Positions 37,751 to 47,275 of a DNA stretch of 64,000 nucleotides are shown one piece after another. The stretch's first letter is position 1; every line of letters begins with the position of its first letter. Source of the DNA: Vagococcus humatus (lineage in GTDB: Bacteria; Bacillota; Bacilli; Lactobacillales; Vagococcaceae). The stretch spans positions 62,001 through 126,000 of the forward strand of contig NZ_PXZH01000002.1 in the NCBI RefSeq assembly GCF_003950325.1, given 5' to 3'. The translations under genes were made by a program, and so were the position numbers. The notes under the pieces are model-generated. The model was not told where the DNA came from. It searched no databases and was given only the letters and a program-made list of their open reading frames with translations.

Positions 37751-39025
37751 ATGAGTATTTCTTTGGTGCCGGGAGTGGATTTACATGTAATTCCCACAAC
37801 TAAGTACAAGACTATTAAATTATATATTCGTTTTGCTGAAACATTATCTAAGGAGACAATTAGTCAGCGAACTTTATTAAGCAATTTACTAGAAACCAAT
37901 AGCTTAAATTATTCAACGCAAGCTGATATAAGTAAAAAATTAGCAGATATGTACGGAGCAAGTTTTGGTTTTCAGGTAAGTAAAAAAGGTGACAGTCACT
38001 ACCTTACTTTAGTGTTAAATATTGTGAATGAAAAATTTCTTCCCCATCACGAAAACATTTTAGCTGAAGCCATTGATTTTATTAAAGAGGTTTTATTTTA
38101 TCCGAATAGATCTGAAGCAGCTTTTGATTTAGAAACTTTTGAACGGGAAAAAACTAACTTAATAGAATATATAGAATCTATTTATGATGATAAACAAAGT
38201 GAAGCAGCACTAAAATTACAAGATTTATATTTTCAAGATAACGATCAACAAACCCCAAGTTTTGGGACTATTAAAGATTTAGAAAAAGTCACAGCTAATT
38301 CTTTATCAGCTTATTATGACTGGATGTTAGCTAATAATGCAGTAGATATTTTAGTAATTGGGGATGTAGATGAAGAAGAACTTCTTTCTTTAGTGAAGAT
38401 TTTACCTTTTGAACCTAGAACATCTCCATTTTCTCCAGGTTTTTACCATCAACCAGCTCGTCAAAATTTATTAGAGAAAAAAGAGCAACAACCTGTTGTT
38501 CAATCTAAGTTGAATTTAGGATTTCGTACAGGTATTTACTATCATGAAACAGATTATTTCCCGCTACAAGTATTTAATGGATTGTTTGGAGGATTTCCTC
38601 ATTCTAAGCTATTCATGAACGTTCGGGAAAAAGAAAGTATGGCCTATTATACTTCTAGCTCTATTGATACCTTTAGAGGCTATTTAACCGTTCAAACAGG
38701 GATTGAAGGTAAAAACAAGGAACGTGTTTTAGAATTAATCCAGGAGCAGCTAGAGAGCTTAAAACATGGGGACATAACAGATGAGGAGTTACTTCAGACT
38801 AAAGAGATGTTAAGAACTCATTATATTTTGTCACTAGATAACGGAAGTGCTTTATTAGAAAAAAGTTATCTCATGTCTAAATACCCTAAAGCTTGTTTAA
38901 GTGATGAAGAATGGTTAGCTTGCTTAAACCAAGTAACAGTTGAGGATATAAAACGAGTAGCTAATCAAGTGACTTTAGAAGCAGTTTATTTCTTGGAAGG
39001 GAGTCTTTCCTATGAAGAAGATTAA
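37751..39025 (+). CDS. ymfF: M16-like protein YmfF, catalytically inactive partner (EF-P modification-associated)
   Basis: The ATG at 37751 is 8 bases after GAGGAG and gives 424 residues; the ATG at 37745 is possible but closer. It has the fold signatures of M16 (insulinase-like) peptidases in both halves, but the place where HxxEH should be reads LLSNLLE, so the zinc site is missing. It overlaps ymfH, which has the active site, by 14 bp, and M16 enzymes often pair an active and an inactive subunit. With ymfI downstream, this set has been linked to 5-aminopentanol modification of elongation factor P in B. subtilis. Confidence 0.8.
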   Translation: MSISLVPGVDLHVIPTTKYKTIKLYIRFAETLSKETISQRTLLSNLLETNSLNYSTQADISKKLADMYGASFGFQVSKKGDSHYLTLVLNIVNEKFLPHHENILAEAIDFIKEVLFYPNRSEAAFDLETFEREKTNLIEYIESIYDDKQSEAALKLQDLYFQDNDQQTPSFGTIKDLEKVTANSLSAYYDWMLANNAVDILVIGDVDEEELLSLVKILPFEPRTSPFSPGFYHQPARQNLLEKKEQQPVVQSKLNLGFRTGIYYHETDYFPLQVFNGLFGGFPHSKLFMNVREKESMAYYTSSSIDTFRGYLTVQTGIEGKNKERVLELIQEQLESLKHGDITDEELLQTKEMLRTHYILSLDNGSALLEKSYLMSKYPKACLSDEEWLACLNQVTVEDIKRVANQVTLEAVYFLEGSLSYEED

Positions 39026-40313
39026 TTATCCAGTTGTAGAAGAAACGTTGTATCAAGAAACATTAGACAATGGCTTACGTGTGACGTTATTACCAAAGCC
39101 TGATTTTCATAAAACATATAGCTTATTTACGACTGAGTACGGTTCGATTGATAATAAGTTTATTCCAATTAATCAAAAAGAATATTGCCAAGTGCCAGAC
39201 GGTATTGCTCACTTTTTAGAGCATAAAATGTTTGAAAAAGAGGACGGGGATGTGTTTCACATCTTTGGAAAACAAGGAGCCTCTGCTAACGCTTATACCT
39301 CTTTTACTCGGACAAGTTATTTGTTTTCAACGACTGATCAAGTTGTTCAAAATTTAGAAACCTTATTAGATTTTGTTCAAGAGCCTTATTTTACTGAGGA
39401 AACAGTGGAAAAAGAAAAAGGAATTATCGCCCAAGAAATTCAAATGTATCAAGACGATCCTAATTGGCGTTTATTTTTTGGCATATTAAATAACTTATAC
39501 CCTAATCATCCATTACATGTGGATATAGCAGGGACAGTAGAGAGTATTCAAGAAATTACTGCAAAAGATTTATATACGTGCTACGAAACCTTTTATCATC
39601 CAAGTAATATGAATTTATTTATTGTAGGGAATATTGAACCTAATGCTATTATGAAAGTGATTAAAGACAATCAACTGAAAAAAGAGTTTGAACCGAGTGC
39701 TCCTATTAAGCGCGATTTACCAAGTGGGACAGAGCCAGGGATTATTAAAGAAAGCAGTTTAACTATGCCTATTAGTAAGCCTAAAGCAGTTTTAGGTATC
39801 AAAGGAGTGACTCCTTTACCTACTACAGAAAAAGAACAATTGATTTATAAAACAGCAGCGTCTTTATTATTCCAATTGTTATTTGGTTCAACCTCTCAAA
39901 ACCAATTAAGCATGTATAATGAAGGGTTGATTGATGATAGTTTTTCTTATGAATTCAATCTAGAACGGGATTTTTATTTTGCAGATATTAGTACAGATAC
40001 TAAAGAACCCGAACGTTTTGTTAAAACGATTGAAGATATTTTATTAACAGCTAAAACTAGTCCAGATGTAACGGACGAAAGACTAGCTTTACTTAAAAAA
40101 CGTTTGCTTGGAAAACATTTACAATCGCTAAACTCATTAGAATATATTGCTAATCAATTCAGTCAATTAACCTTTGAAACAGTGACTTTATTTGATTTAA
40201 CTGAAATCATTGCTCAAATTCAATTAGCAGATATTTATCAGGTAGTGGATACATTTTTCCTTGCTGAGAACTTTAGTCATTTCTTTATGTATCCAGAAGA
40301 AGTGAAGGAGTAG
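39012..40313 (+). CDS. ymfH: M16-family zinc peptidase YmfH (EF-P modification-associated)
   Basis: A 433-residue M16 peptidase with an intact inverted zinc motif HFLEH near residue 67, a downstream Glu in EKEKGIIAQE about 75 residues on, and the C-terminal half fold typical of the family. It presumably forms a heterodimer with the inactive subunit YmfF, encoded just upstream with a 14-bp overlap. The cleaved substrate is not known to me. The next gene, ymfI, is the EF-P 5-aminopentanone reductase, which places the operon in EF-P maturation as well as next to cell-shape genes. Confidence 0.85.
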   Translation: MKKINYPVVEETLYQETLDNGLRVTLLPKPDFHKTYSLFTTEYGSIDNKFIPINQKEYCQVPDGIAHFLEHKMFEKEDGDVFHIFGKQGASANAYTSFTRTSYLFSTTDQVVQNLETLLDFVQEPYFTEETVEKEKGIIAQEIQMYQDDPNWRLFFGILNNLYPNHPLHVDIAGTVESIQEITAKDLYTCYETFYHPSNMNLFIVGNIEPNAIMKVIKDNQLKKEFEPSAPIKRDLPSGTEPGIIKESSLTMPISKPKAVLGIKGVTPLPTTEKEQLIYKTAASLLFQLLFGSTSQNQLSMYNEGLIDDSFSYEFNLERDFYFADISTDTKEPERFVKTIEDILLTAKTSPDVTDERLALLKKRLLGKHLQSLNSLEYIANQFSQLTFETVTLFDLTEIIAQIQLADIYQVVDTFFLAENFSHFFMYPEEVKE

Positions 40314-40321
40314 GAATAAGT

Positions 40322-41047
40322 ATGAAGTATGCATTAATTTTAGGGGCTAGCGGAGATATTGGTAGAGCCTGTGCTAAGGCTTTGGCGGAAGATGGTTGGT
40401 CCCTTTATTGCCATTATTATCATCATAAAGAACGTGTAGTAGAGTTGAATGAAGAACTTCGTCAGTTATATCCTAAACAAGATTTTTTTTCAGTAGGATT
40501 TGATATGACTCATGAAACAAGTTTAGAGCCATTACTCAATCAGTTGTTTCAAGTTGATAGTATCATTTTTGCAAATGGCAAAACTGTTTATAAATTGTTG
40601 ACGGATACTACTAGTCAAGAAATAGATGAGCTGTGGCAATTAATGATTAAAACCCCTATGTGCATGTGTCAAGCGTTACAAAGCAAATTAAGTCATCAGC
40701 ACCAAGGGCGAATTATTTTTATAGGCTCTGTATATGGGCTAAGTGGTAGCTCAATGGAAGTGGCTTATAGCACTGTGAAAGGGGCCCAGCAAAGCTTTGC
40801 GAAAGCCTATGCTCAAGAAGTATCCTCTTTAGGTATTACAGTTAACGTAGTGGCACCAGGAGCTGTTAATACGCAAATGAACGCGAATTGGACTGATGAA
40901 GAAAAAGCGTGTTTATTGGCTGAAATACCGATGAGAAGAATGGCTGAACCAAAAGAAGTGGCCCAAGTTGTTCGGTTTTTAGTTAAAGAAGAAGCAGGTT
41001 ATATTACAGGAACAACGATTCCTATTACAGGTGGCTGGAAAATATAA
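40322..41047 (+). CDS. ymfI: SDR-family EF-P 5-aminopentanone reductase YmfI
   Basis: A 241-residue short-chain dehydrogenase with the NADP-binding GASGDIGRACA motif at residues 8-18, the catalytic YSTVK near 150, and PGAVNTQMN. By position (ymfF-ymfH-ymfI before rodZ-pgsA) it is the B. subtilis YmfI orthologue, which reduces the aminopentanone on EF-P Lys to aminopentanol and helps ribosomes through polyproline stretches. By sequence alone it could also be called 3-oxoacyl-ACP reductase (FabG-like). The ATG follows AAGGAGTAGG, 8 bp after ymfH. Confidence 0.85.
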   Translation: MKYALILGASGDIGRACAKALAEDGWSLYCHYYHHKERVVELNEELRQLYPKQDFFSVGFDMTHETSLEPLLNQLFQVDSIIFANGKTVYKLLTDTTSQEIDELWQLMIKTPMCMCQALQSKLSHQHQGRIIFIGSVYGLSGSSMEVAYSTVKGAQQSFAKAYAQEVSSLGITVNVVAPGAVNTQMNANWTDEEKACLLAEIPMRRMAEPKEVAQVVRFLVKEEAGYITGTTIPITGGWKI

Positions 41048-41068
41048 AGAAGAAAAAAAGGTGAGCAC

Positions 41069-41962
41069 GTGAAAACAATAGGAGAAAGATTAAAAAGTGC
41101 GCGATTAGCTAAAGGCTTAACCATTGATGAACTACAACAGTTAACAAAGATTCAAAAAAAATATTTAGTTGCATTGGAGCAGAATGACTTTGAGGCAATG
41201 CCTGGTACTTTTTATGTGCGCTCTTTTATTCGCCAATATGCAAAAGCTGTGGGAATTGACGGAGAGCAGTTAGTAAACTTATTAGATGGTAAAGAAGTAG
41301 TAGAAGAACTACCTCCAGTTGAAACGATTAATAGTTCTCGGGTAGCCATGCACCAAAAACAGCATCAAACTAAATATGACTTTAAAAAATGGCGTCAACG
41401 ATTACCTATGATTATTTTAACGATAGCTTCTGTGACAATTGTAGCGACTGTGGCGTATCTAACTTTAAGAGAAGATCCTAATCAGAAGATGATAACCAAG
41501 CCGAATGAAGTGAGCATTGAAAGTGAATTTACTGAAGAAAATGCTCCTGATGAAAGCAAAACAGAAAGTAAAGAAGAAGTGGCAGAAGAAAAACCAACTC
41601 ATGCTGAAAAACCTAAACCAGCTAAAAAGAAAGGGATGAGTATTCATTTTGATGGTGAAGAAGGCCAACAAGTAGAGATGAGTCTTAAAAAAGTTACGAA
41701 TCCCCTAACTTTTGAGTTTGATGCTAAAGAGGGTCGTTGTTGGTTAGGAATTCAGGTAGACGGGGCATTTGTTTATGAAAAAACATTGGAATTAGGCGAA
41801 AAAGATCAAATTGAATTACCAGATAAGGTGGAAGAGGCAACCCTAGTGATTGGGGCAGCTGATAAAGTTCAGATTCAGGTTAACAATAAAAAATTAGATG
41901 TTAATCCGAATCAAACCCCTATTCAAACAAGAAATGTCCATTTAACTATCTCATATAACTAG
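41069..41962 (+). CDS. RodZ-like cell-shape protein (YmfM)
   Basis: A 297-residue protein starting with GTG after AAAAAGGTGAGC. Residues about 1-70 form a Cro-like helix-turn-helix (RLKSARLAKGLTIDELQ), followed by a linker, one membrane segment near residues 113-134 (LPMIILTIASVTIVATVAYL), a Glu/Lys-rich linker, and a C-terminal beta-rich DUF4115 domain (about 195-285). This is the RodZ layout: the cytoplasmic HTH binds MreB and links it to the elongation machinery outside. The Bacilli version is known as YmfM and lies before pgsA, as here. Confidence 0.85.
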   Translation: MKTIGERLKSARLAKGLTIDELQQLTKIQKKYLVALEQNDFEAMPGTFYVRSFIRQYAKAVGIDGEQLVNLLDGKEVVEELPPVETINSSRVAMHQKQHQTKYDFKKWRQRLPMIILTIASVTIVATVAYLTLREDPNQKMITKPNEVSIESEFTEENAPDESKTESKEEVAEEKPTHAEKPKPAKKKGMSIHFDGEEGQQVEMSLKKVTNPLTFEFDAKEGRCWLGIQVDGAFVYEKTLELGEKDQIELPDKVEEATLVIGAADKVQIQVNNKKLDVNPNQTPIQTRNVHLTISYN

Positions 41963-42050
41963 ACACTAAGTGAATTAGTGGGTCTGACATAGACTTTCTA
42001 GATGAACTCGATTAAAATAGATAGGGACAAAAGAAAGAAGGGTGAATAAA

Positions 42051-42629
42051 GTGAACTTACCAAATAAGTTAACCGTAATTAGAATTTGTATGATTCCAGT
42101 ATTTTTAGTGGTAGTTAGTGGCGCTTTTGATTGGGGCGTTTTAACCGTAGGACAAACAAGTGTCGAGTGGACTCAGTTTGTCGGGATGTTAATTTTTGCT
42201 TTAGCTAGTATGACAGATTGGTTAGATGGAAAAATTGCTAGAGCTAGAGGGTTAGTAACTAACTTCGGTAAATTTGCTGATCCATTAGCAGATAAAATGT
42301 TAGTGATGACTGCTTTTATCGTTTTAGTTTCTCAAGGCAAAGTGTCTGCATGGATTGTGGCTATTATTGTTTGTAGAGAATTAGCAGTCACTGGTCTAAG
42401 ATTATTGTTAGTAGAAGACGGAGAAGTAATGGCAGCAGCTTGGCCTGGAAAAGTCAAAACAGCTACTCAAATGTTGGCAATTATTTTTCTGATGATTAAT
42501 AATATTCCATTTGCTAGTTTAGGTTTACCAGTAGATCAGATCTTATTATATACGTGTTTATTCTTTACTATTTATTCAGGGATTGACTATTTTGCTAAAA
42601 ATACACATGTGTTTAAAGGATCCATGTAA
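42051..42629 (+). CDS. pgsA: CDP-diacylglycerol-glycerol-3-phosphate 3-phosphatidyltransferase
   Basis: I start this at the GTG at 42051 (MNLPNKLTVIRI), with AAGGGTG at a good distance; the GTG at 42042 is too near that site. The 192-residue integral membrane protein has the CDP-alcohol phosphatidyltransferase motif: DWLDGKIAR, then G and D...D in GKFADPLADK, near residues 60-84. It makes phosphatidylglycerol phosphate, the committed step to PG and cardiolipin. Changes in pgsA are a known route to daptomycin resistance in enterococci; nothing here looks unusual. Confidence 0.95.
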   Translation: MNLPNKLTVIRICMIPVFLVVVSGAFDWGVLTVGQTSVEWTQFVGMLIFALASMTDWLDGKIARARGLVTNFGKFADPLADKMLVMTAFIVLVSQGKVSAWIVAIIVCRELAVTGLRLLLVEDGEVMAAAWPGKVKTATQMLAIIFLMINNIPFASLGLPVDQILLYTCLFFTIYSGIDYFAKNTHVFKGSM

Positions 42630-42641
42630 TCAGTTATGAAT

Positions 42642-42697
42642 AAAAGATTGTTTCAGGTTAGAAGTTTTTTCTAACGATGGAACAATCTTTTTTATTT
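42642..42697 (+). terminator. Terminator after pgsA
   Basis: AAAAGATTGTT pairs with AACAATCTTTT, with an inner TTAGA/TCTAA stem, then T. Confidence 0.8.
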
Positions 42698-42819
42698 AGA
42701 GTTAGAGTTTTGTTTCTTTTTTTAATGAAGTGTTACAATAAAAACGAATCTATTTAAAATGGAATAAATGTATTATGAGTTTAACTGTGATACATTTAAC
42801 CATACTATTTGGGGGGATT

Positions 42820-44070
42820 ATGTTGAAAGCAGAAATTATAGCAGTTGGCACAGAACTATTATTAGGTCAAACCGTTAACACTAATGCCACTTTTTTATCT
42901 GAAGAATTAGCTAGTTTAGGGTTTGAAGTTTACTATCATAGTGTTGTTGGGGATAATGAAGCACGGCTATTAAATCTATTAGCATTAGCCGATACTCGTA
43001 GTGAGTTAATTGTTTTATGTGGAGGTTTAGGTCCAACTCAAGATGATATTACTAAAGAAGTATTAGCTAAGCATCTTAATCAACCTTTAGAAGCAAATGA
43101 AATGGCCTTAAAAAAAATCGTTCACCATTTAACTCGTTTAGGTCGTCCGATTACAGAAAATAATCGCAAACAGTCCCAAAATATAAAAGGGGGAATTCCT
43201 ATTCAAAACCCAAATGGTCTAGCTCTAGGAACCCTATATACAATAAAAAATCGGAGTTATTTAGTATTACCAGGGCCACCAGTTGAATTAGAACCGATGT
43301 TTTTAAAAGAAGTCACTCCACTTTTGAAAAAAATATTGCCTCAAGAATGGGTACTAGATTCAAGGGTTTTACGGTTTTATGGAATTGGAGAAGCGCAGTT
43401 AGTAACAGAAATTGAAGAGTTAATTACTCATCAAATGAATCCAACGATTGCTGCTTATGCTAAATCTAACGAAGTTACATTAAGGGTAACCGCTAAAGCC
43501 AATACCCATGAAAAAGCTAAAGAGTTATTAGATCAAGCAGAAAAAGACATTCAAAAAATAGTCGGAAAGTATTTTTACGGATATGGTGATAATCATTCTT
43601 TAGAAGCTGAAACTGTGGGGTTATTAAAAAAATATCATCAAACAGTCACGAGTGCTGAAAGTTTAACTGCAGGACTTTTTCAAGAAACTTTGGCTAAAGT
43701 GCCAGGGGTTTCACAATGTTTTCCTGGAGGATTTGTCACGTATTCGAAAGAAGCTAAAGCTCAGTTGTTAGATATTTCATTAGATCAATTAAATCAAGTA
43801 GGCGTAGTTAGTAAAGAATGTGCTTGTTTAATGGCAGAACAATCTCGGCTAAAATTAGGAACAGATTACAGTATCTCTTTTACAGGAGTAGCTGGTCCAG
43901 AGGAATTAGAGGGAAAGTCGGCAGGAACTGTTTGGATAGGGGTTTCTTCTAAAAAGTCGGGCACTACTGCCTATTTGTATCAATTTAACCGAGATAGAGA
44001 GTATATTAGACATAGTGCATTAATGGCTGGTTTGAATTTATTAAGACAACAAATCTTAATGGAACATTAA
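42820..44070 (+). CDS. cinA: CinA competence/damage-inducible protein
   Basis: The ATG at 42820 follows GGGGGG and gives 416 residues (MLKAEIIAVGTELLLGQ); the longer frame from 42775 lacks a ribosome binding site. The N-terminal MoCF-like domain has GGLGPTQDDIT near residue 70, and the C-terminal CinA domain has SAESLTAG and SFTGVAGPE. Family members hydrolyse NMN (deamidase) and ADP-ribose derivatives in pyridine nucleotide salvage. cinA-recA is the conserved competence-linked pair. Confidence 0.95.
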   Translation: MLKAEIIAVGTELLLGQTVNTNATFLSEELASLGFEVYYHSVVGDNEARLLNLLALADTRSELIVLCGGLGPTQDDITKEVLAKHLNQPLEANEMALKKIVHHLTRLGRPITENNRKQSQNIKGGIPIQNPNGLALGTLYTIKNRSYLVLPGPPVELEPMFLKEVTPLLKKILPQEWVLDSRVLRFYGIGEAQLVTEIEELITHQMNPTIAAYAKSNEVTLRVTAKANTHEKAKELLDQAEKDIQKIVGKYFYGYGDNHSLEAETVGLLKKYHQTVTSAESLTAGLFQETLAKVPGVSQCFPGGFVTYSKEAKAQLLDISLDQLNQVGVVSKECACLMAEQSRLKLGTDYSISFTGVAGPEELEGKSAGTVWIGVSSKKSGTTAYLYQFNRDREYIRHSALMAGLNLLRQQILMEH

Positions 44071-44075
44071 AAAAG

Positions 44076-44089
44076 CGAATGCTTGTTCG
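44076..44089 (+). promoter_or_regulatory. LexA (Cheo) box upstream of recA
   Basis: CGAATGCTTGTTCG matches the Gram-positive LexA consensus CGAACrnryGTTCG at all but two positions. It sits 8 bp upstream of the -35 of the recA promoter. The flanking AAAAAAGC/GCTTTTTT could also form a terminator for cinA. Confidence 0.55.
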
Positions 44090-44097
44090 TATTTTTC

Positions 44098-44126
44098 TTG
44101 CTTTTTTAGCTATTAAACCGTATGAT
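44098..44126 (+). promoter_or_regulatory. recA promoter
   Basis: TTGCTT (44098-44103), a 17-bp spacer and TATGAT (44121-44126), about 130 bp before the recA start and next to the LexA-type box. Confidence 0.5.
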
Positions 44127-44255
44127 ATGAGAGTAGATTTTTTTAAATAAAAAGATAAAGTAGCTGATTTAATCAAGAGCTAGTCATAGTTATTAGCTGT
44201 TTAAAACATGAGTAAATCTGGTTTGTTAGTTTTGATATATAAGGAGGATACAAGA

Positions 44256-45317
44256 GTGGCAGATGATCGTAAAGTAGCATTAGATGCAGCATTAAAGAAA
44301 ATTGAGAAAAGCTATGGTAAAGGCTCTATTATGAAGCTTGGTGAAAAAGCTGATACTAAAATATCCACCATTCCTAGTGGTTCATTAGCATTAGATGTAG
44401 CTTTAGGGGTTGGCGGATTTCCTAAAGGTCGGATTGTAGAGGTATATGGACCTGAAAGTTCTGGTAAAACAACTGTTGCCTTACATGCTATTGCCGAAGT
44501 GCAAAAGCAAGGAGGAACTGCAGCGTTTATTGACGCGGAAAATGCTTTAGATCCAGCTTATGCTCAACGTTTAGGTGTGAATATTGATGAATTATTACTT
44601 TCACAACCAGATACAGGAGAGCAAGGTTTAGAGATTGCGGATGCTTTGGTATCAAGTGGTGCTATTGATATTGTTGTAGTGGATTCTGTAGCAGCGTTAG
44701 TTCCCCGTGCAGAAATTGAAGGGGAAATGGGAGACACTCATGTAGGTTTACAAGCTCGGTTGATGTCTCAAGCTTTGAGAAAATTATCTGGCTCTATTAA
44801 TAAAACGAAAACGATAGCCGTGTTTATTAACCAAATTCGTGAAAAAGTCGGCGTTATGTTTGGTAATCCAGAAACAACTCCAGGTGGACGAGCATTGAAG
44901 TTTTATTCAACTATTCGTCTAGAAGTACGTCGGGCAGAGCAGTTAAAAAATGGAACAGAAATTGTCGGAAACCGAACTAAAATTAAAGTAGTTAAAAATA
45001 AAGTAGCTCCACCATTTAGAGTGGCTGAAGTGGATATTATGTACGGAGAAGGTATCTCTAAAGAAGGAGAGTTACTAGATATGGCGGTTGAAAAAGATAT
45101 CGTCGATAAAAGTGGTGCATGGTATAGCTACAAGGAAGAACGAATTGGACAAGGACGGGAAAACGCTAAGCGGTATATGAAAGAACACCCTGAAATGTTT
45201 AATGAAATTAACCAACTAGTAAGAGCCGCTTACGGGATTGGGGAAGAGCCTGTTAGTGAAAAAGAAACAAAAGAAACTCAACCCAAAACAGAAAATAAAC
45301 CATCTGCTAAAGGATAG
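44256..45317 (+). CDS. recA: Recombinase RecA
   Basis: The GTG at 44256 follows AAGGAGG and gives 353 residues ([21 protein letters not shown]); the ATG at 44208 precedes that site. Walker A is GPESSGKTT near residue 66, Walker B is [11 protein letters not shown], and loop 2 contains [13 protein letters not shown]. The C-terminal tail is acidic and Glu/Thr/Lys-rich, as usual. RecA forms the filament for strand exchange, triggers LexA self-cleavage and serves transformation. A LexA-type box lies upstream. Confidence 0.98.
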   Translation: MADDRKVALDAALKKIEKSYGKGSIMKLGEKADTKISTIPSGSLALDVALGVGGFPKGRIVEVYGPESSGKTTVALHAIAEVQKQGGTAAFIDAENALDPAYAQRLGVNIDELLLSQPDTGEQGLEIADALVSSGAIDIVVVDSVAALVPRAEIEGEMGDTHVGLQARLMSQALRKLSGSINKTKTIAVFINQIREKVGVMFGNPETTPGGRALKFYSTIRLEVRRAEQLKNGTEIVGNRTKIKVVKNKVAPPFRVAEVDIMYGEGISKEGELLDMAVEKDIVDKSGAWYSYKEERIGQGRENAKRYMKEHPEMFNEINQLVRAAYGIGEEPVSEKETKETQPKTENKPSAKG

Positions 45318-45330
45318 CTAATAAATAAAG

Positions 45331-45368
45331 AAAAGAACTAGATTTCAGTAGAGTCTAGTTCTTTTTTT
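45331..45368 (+). terminator. Terminator after recA
   Basis: AAAAGAACTAGA (45331-45342) pairs with TCTAGTTCTTTT (45354-45365), then T. Confidence 0.9.
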
Positions 45369-45438
45369 TGAAAAAAGGAAGAGTTTTCAGTTTTTTTAGC
45401 TATATAGAGAAGAAAGCTAGAGTTTCAGGAAATTAAAG

Positions 45439-45467
45439 TTGACACACCTGTGGACTAATATTAGAAT
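45439..45467 (+). promoter_or_regulatory. Consensus promoter of rny
   Basis: TTGACA (45439-45444), a 17-bp spacer, TAGAAT (45462-45467). The -35, spacing and -10 are identical to the rpoB promoter. Confidence 0.8.
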
Positions 45468-45590
45468 TAAAGATGTATAAATTTTATACAATTATGCAAG
45501 TAGTTTATGGACATTGAGTTTTATTCCCTAGTTTTTTATGAAATAAACTACCCATATATGATAATAGAAGATCCTACGGAGGTGTACAAC

Positions 45591-47150
45591 ATGTCAATTA
45601 TTGCTATACTCCTCGGTATCATCGGATTGATTGTCGGTCTCGGCATCGGATTTGTTTTTGCTAAGAATCATTTACAAAAAGAAATGGAAGCAGCAAAAAC
45701 ATCTGCTGAAAGTATTTTAGAAGATGCTCGGCGTGAAGCTGAAACATTAAAGAAAGAAACTTTATTAGAGTCCAAAGAAGAGAATCAAAAGTATCGATTA
45801 GAAGTAGAAAGTGAGTTGAAAGAGCGAAGAGACGAAATTAAAGCCCAAGAAAATCGTTTATTACAACGTGAAAATAATCTTGACCGCAAAGATGAAACTC
45901 TTGTTAAACGCGAAAACTCACTAGAAGACAAAGAAGAGAAACTTGATTCTAGAGAACAATTGATTGATGAGCGAGAAAAAGAGGCAACGCGATTAGTTGA
46001 AGAGCAAGAAAAAGTATTAGAAAAAGTAGCATCTCTATCCAGAGATGAAGCTCGTGATATTATTATGGATGCTACCCAAGAAGATTTAACTCACGAATTA
46101 GCTATGATGGTTCGTGAAAATGAACGACGTGCAAAAGAAGAAGCAGATCGAAAAGCGAAAAATATTTTATCATTGGCTATGCAACGTTGTGCAGCAGATC
46201 AAGTATCTGAGGCTACCGTTTCAGTAGTTAACTTACCAAATGATGAAATGAAAGGTCGAATTATCGGACGAGAAGGTCGAAACATTCGGACTTTAGAAAC
46301 GTTAACAGGTATCGATTTAATTATTGATGATACGCCTGAAGCAGTGGTTTTATCAGGTTTCGATCCAATTCGTCGGGAAATTGCTCGAATTGCTTTAGAA
46401 AAATTAATTCAAGACGGCCGAATTCATCCAGCTCGAATTGAGGAAATGGTTGAAAAAGCTCGAAAAGAAATGGATGAAACTATCCGCGAATACGGAGAAC
46501 ATGCTGCTTTTGAAGTTGGCGCGCATACCCTTCACCCAGATTTGATTAAAATTATGGGTCGTTTGAAATTCCGAACAAGTTATGGTCAAAACGTCTTAAA
46601 TCACTCTATTGAAGTAGCTAAGTTAACAGGTGTTTTAGCTGCTGAATTAGGAGAAGATGTTGATTTGGCTAAACGTGCAGGTTTCTTACATGATATTGGT
46701 AAAGCACTAGACAGAGAAGTAGAAGGCTCCCACGTAGAAATTGGTGTGGAGCTAGCGAAAAAATACAAAGAACATCCTGTTGTAATTAATGCTATCGCTT
46801 CTCACCACGGAGACATTGAAGCTACTTCAGTTATTTCCGTTTTAGTTGCTGCTGCTGATGCTTTGTCTGCAGCTCGCCCAGGTGCTCGTAGTGAGTCACT
46901 TGAAAATTATATTCGTCGCTTAGAACGTTTAGAAGGCATTGCCAACGAATTTACTGGTGTAGATACAAGTTTTGCTATTCAAGCAGGACGTGAAGTTAGA
47001 ATTATGGTTAAACCAGATGAAATTAGTGATGATGATGCTACTTTATTAGTTCGAAACATTCGAAAGAGAATTGAAGATGAACTGGAATATCCAGGACATA
47101 TTAAAGTCACTGTAGTACGGGAAACACGTGCAGTGGACTACGCTAAATAA
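45591..47150 (+). CDS. rny: Ribonuclease Y
   Basis: The ATG at 45591 follows GGAGGTG and gives 519 residues; the longer frame from 45507 has no ribosome binding site. It has an N-terminal membrane anchor ([18 protein letters not shown]), a long coiled coil (residues about 30-200), a KH domain ([15 protein letters not shown] near 220), and an HD domain with HDIGKALD near 365. It is the membrane-bound endoribonuclease that starts mRNA decay in Bacilli. It has its own consensus promoter, and a hairpin separates it from ymdB. Confidence 0.97.
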   Translation: MSIIAILLGIIGLIVGLGIGFVFAKNHLQKEMEAAKTSAESILEDARREAETLKKETLLESKEENQKYRLEVESELKERRDEIKAQENRLLQRENNLDRKDETLVKRENSLEDKEEKLDSREQLIDEREKEATRLVEEQEKVLEKVASLSRDEARDIIMDATQEDLTHELAMMVRENERRAKEEADRKAKNILSLAMQRCAADQVSEATVSVVNLPNDEMKGRIIGREGRNIRTLETLTGIDLIIDDTPEAVVLSGFDPIRREIARIALEKLIQDGRIHPARIEEMVEKARKEMDETIREYGEHAAFEVGAHTLHPDLIKIMGRLKFRTSYGQNVLNHSIEVAKLTGVLAAELGEDVDLAKRAGFLHDIGKALDREVEGSHVEIGVELAKKYKEHPVVINAIASHHGDIEATSVISVLVAAADALSAARPGARSESLENYIRRLERLEGIANEFTGVDTSFAIQAGREVRIMVKPDEISDDDATLLVRNIRKRIEDELEYPGHIKVTVVRETRAVDYAK

Positions 47151-47152
47151 TA

Positions 47153-47190
47153 AAAAAAGTTATCTGTTTTAAGACAGATAACTTTTTTTA
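47153..47190 (+). terminator. Terminator after rny
   Basis: AAAAAAAGTTATCTGT pairs with ACAGATAACTTTTTTT. Confidence 0.9.
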
Positions 47191-47275
47191 TTTGTCTAAG
47201 ATTTTCCTTTTCTTTCTTTTCTTTCTAAAAATTGCTAAAATGAACAAAGATGCTATTAGAGAAGAGGAAGCGTTT

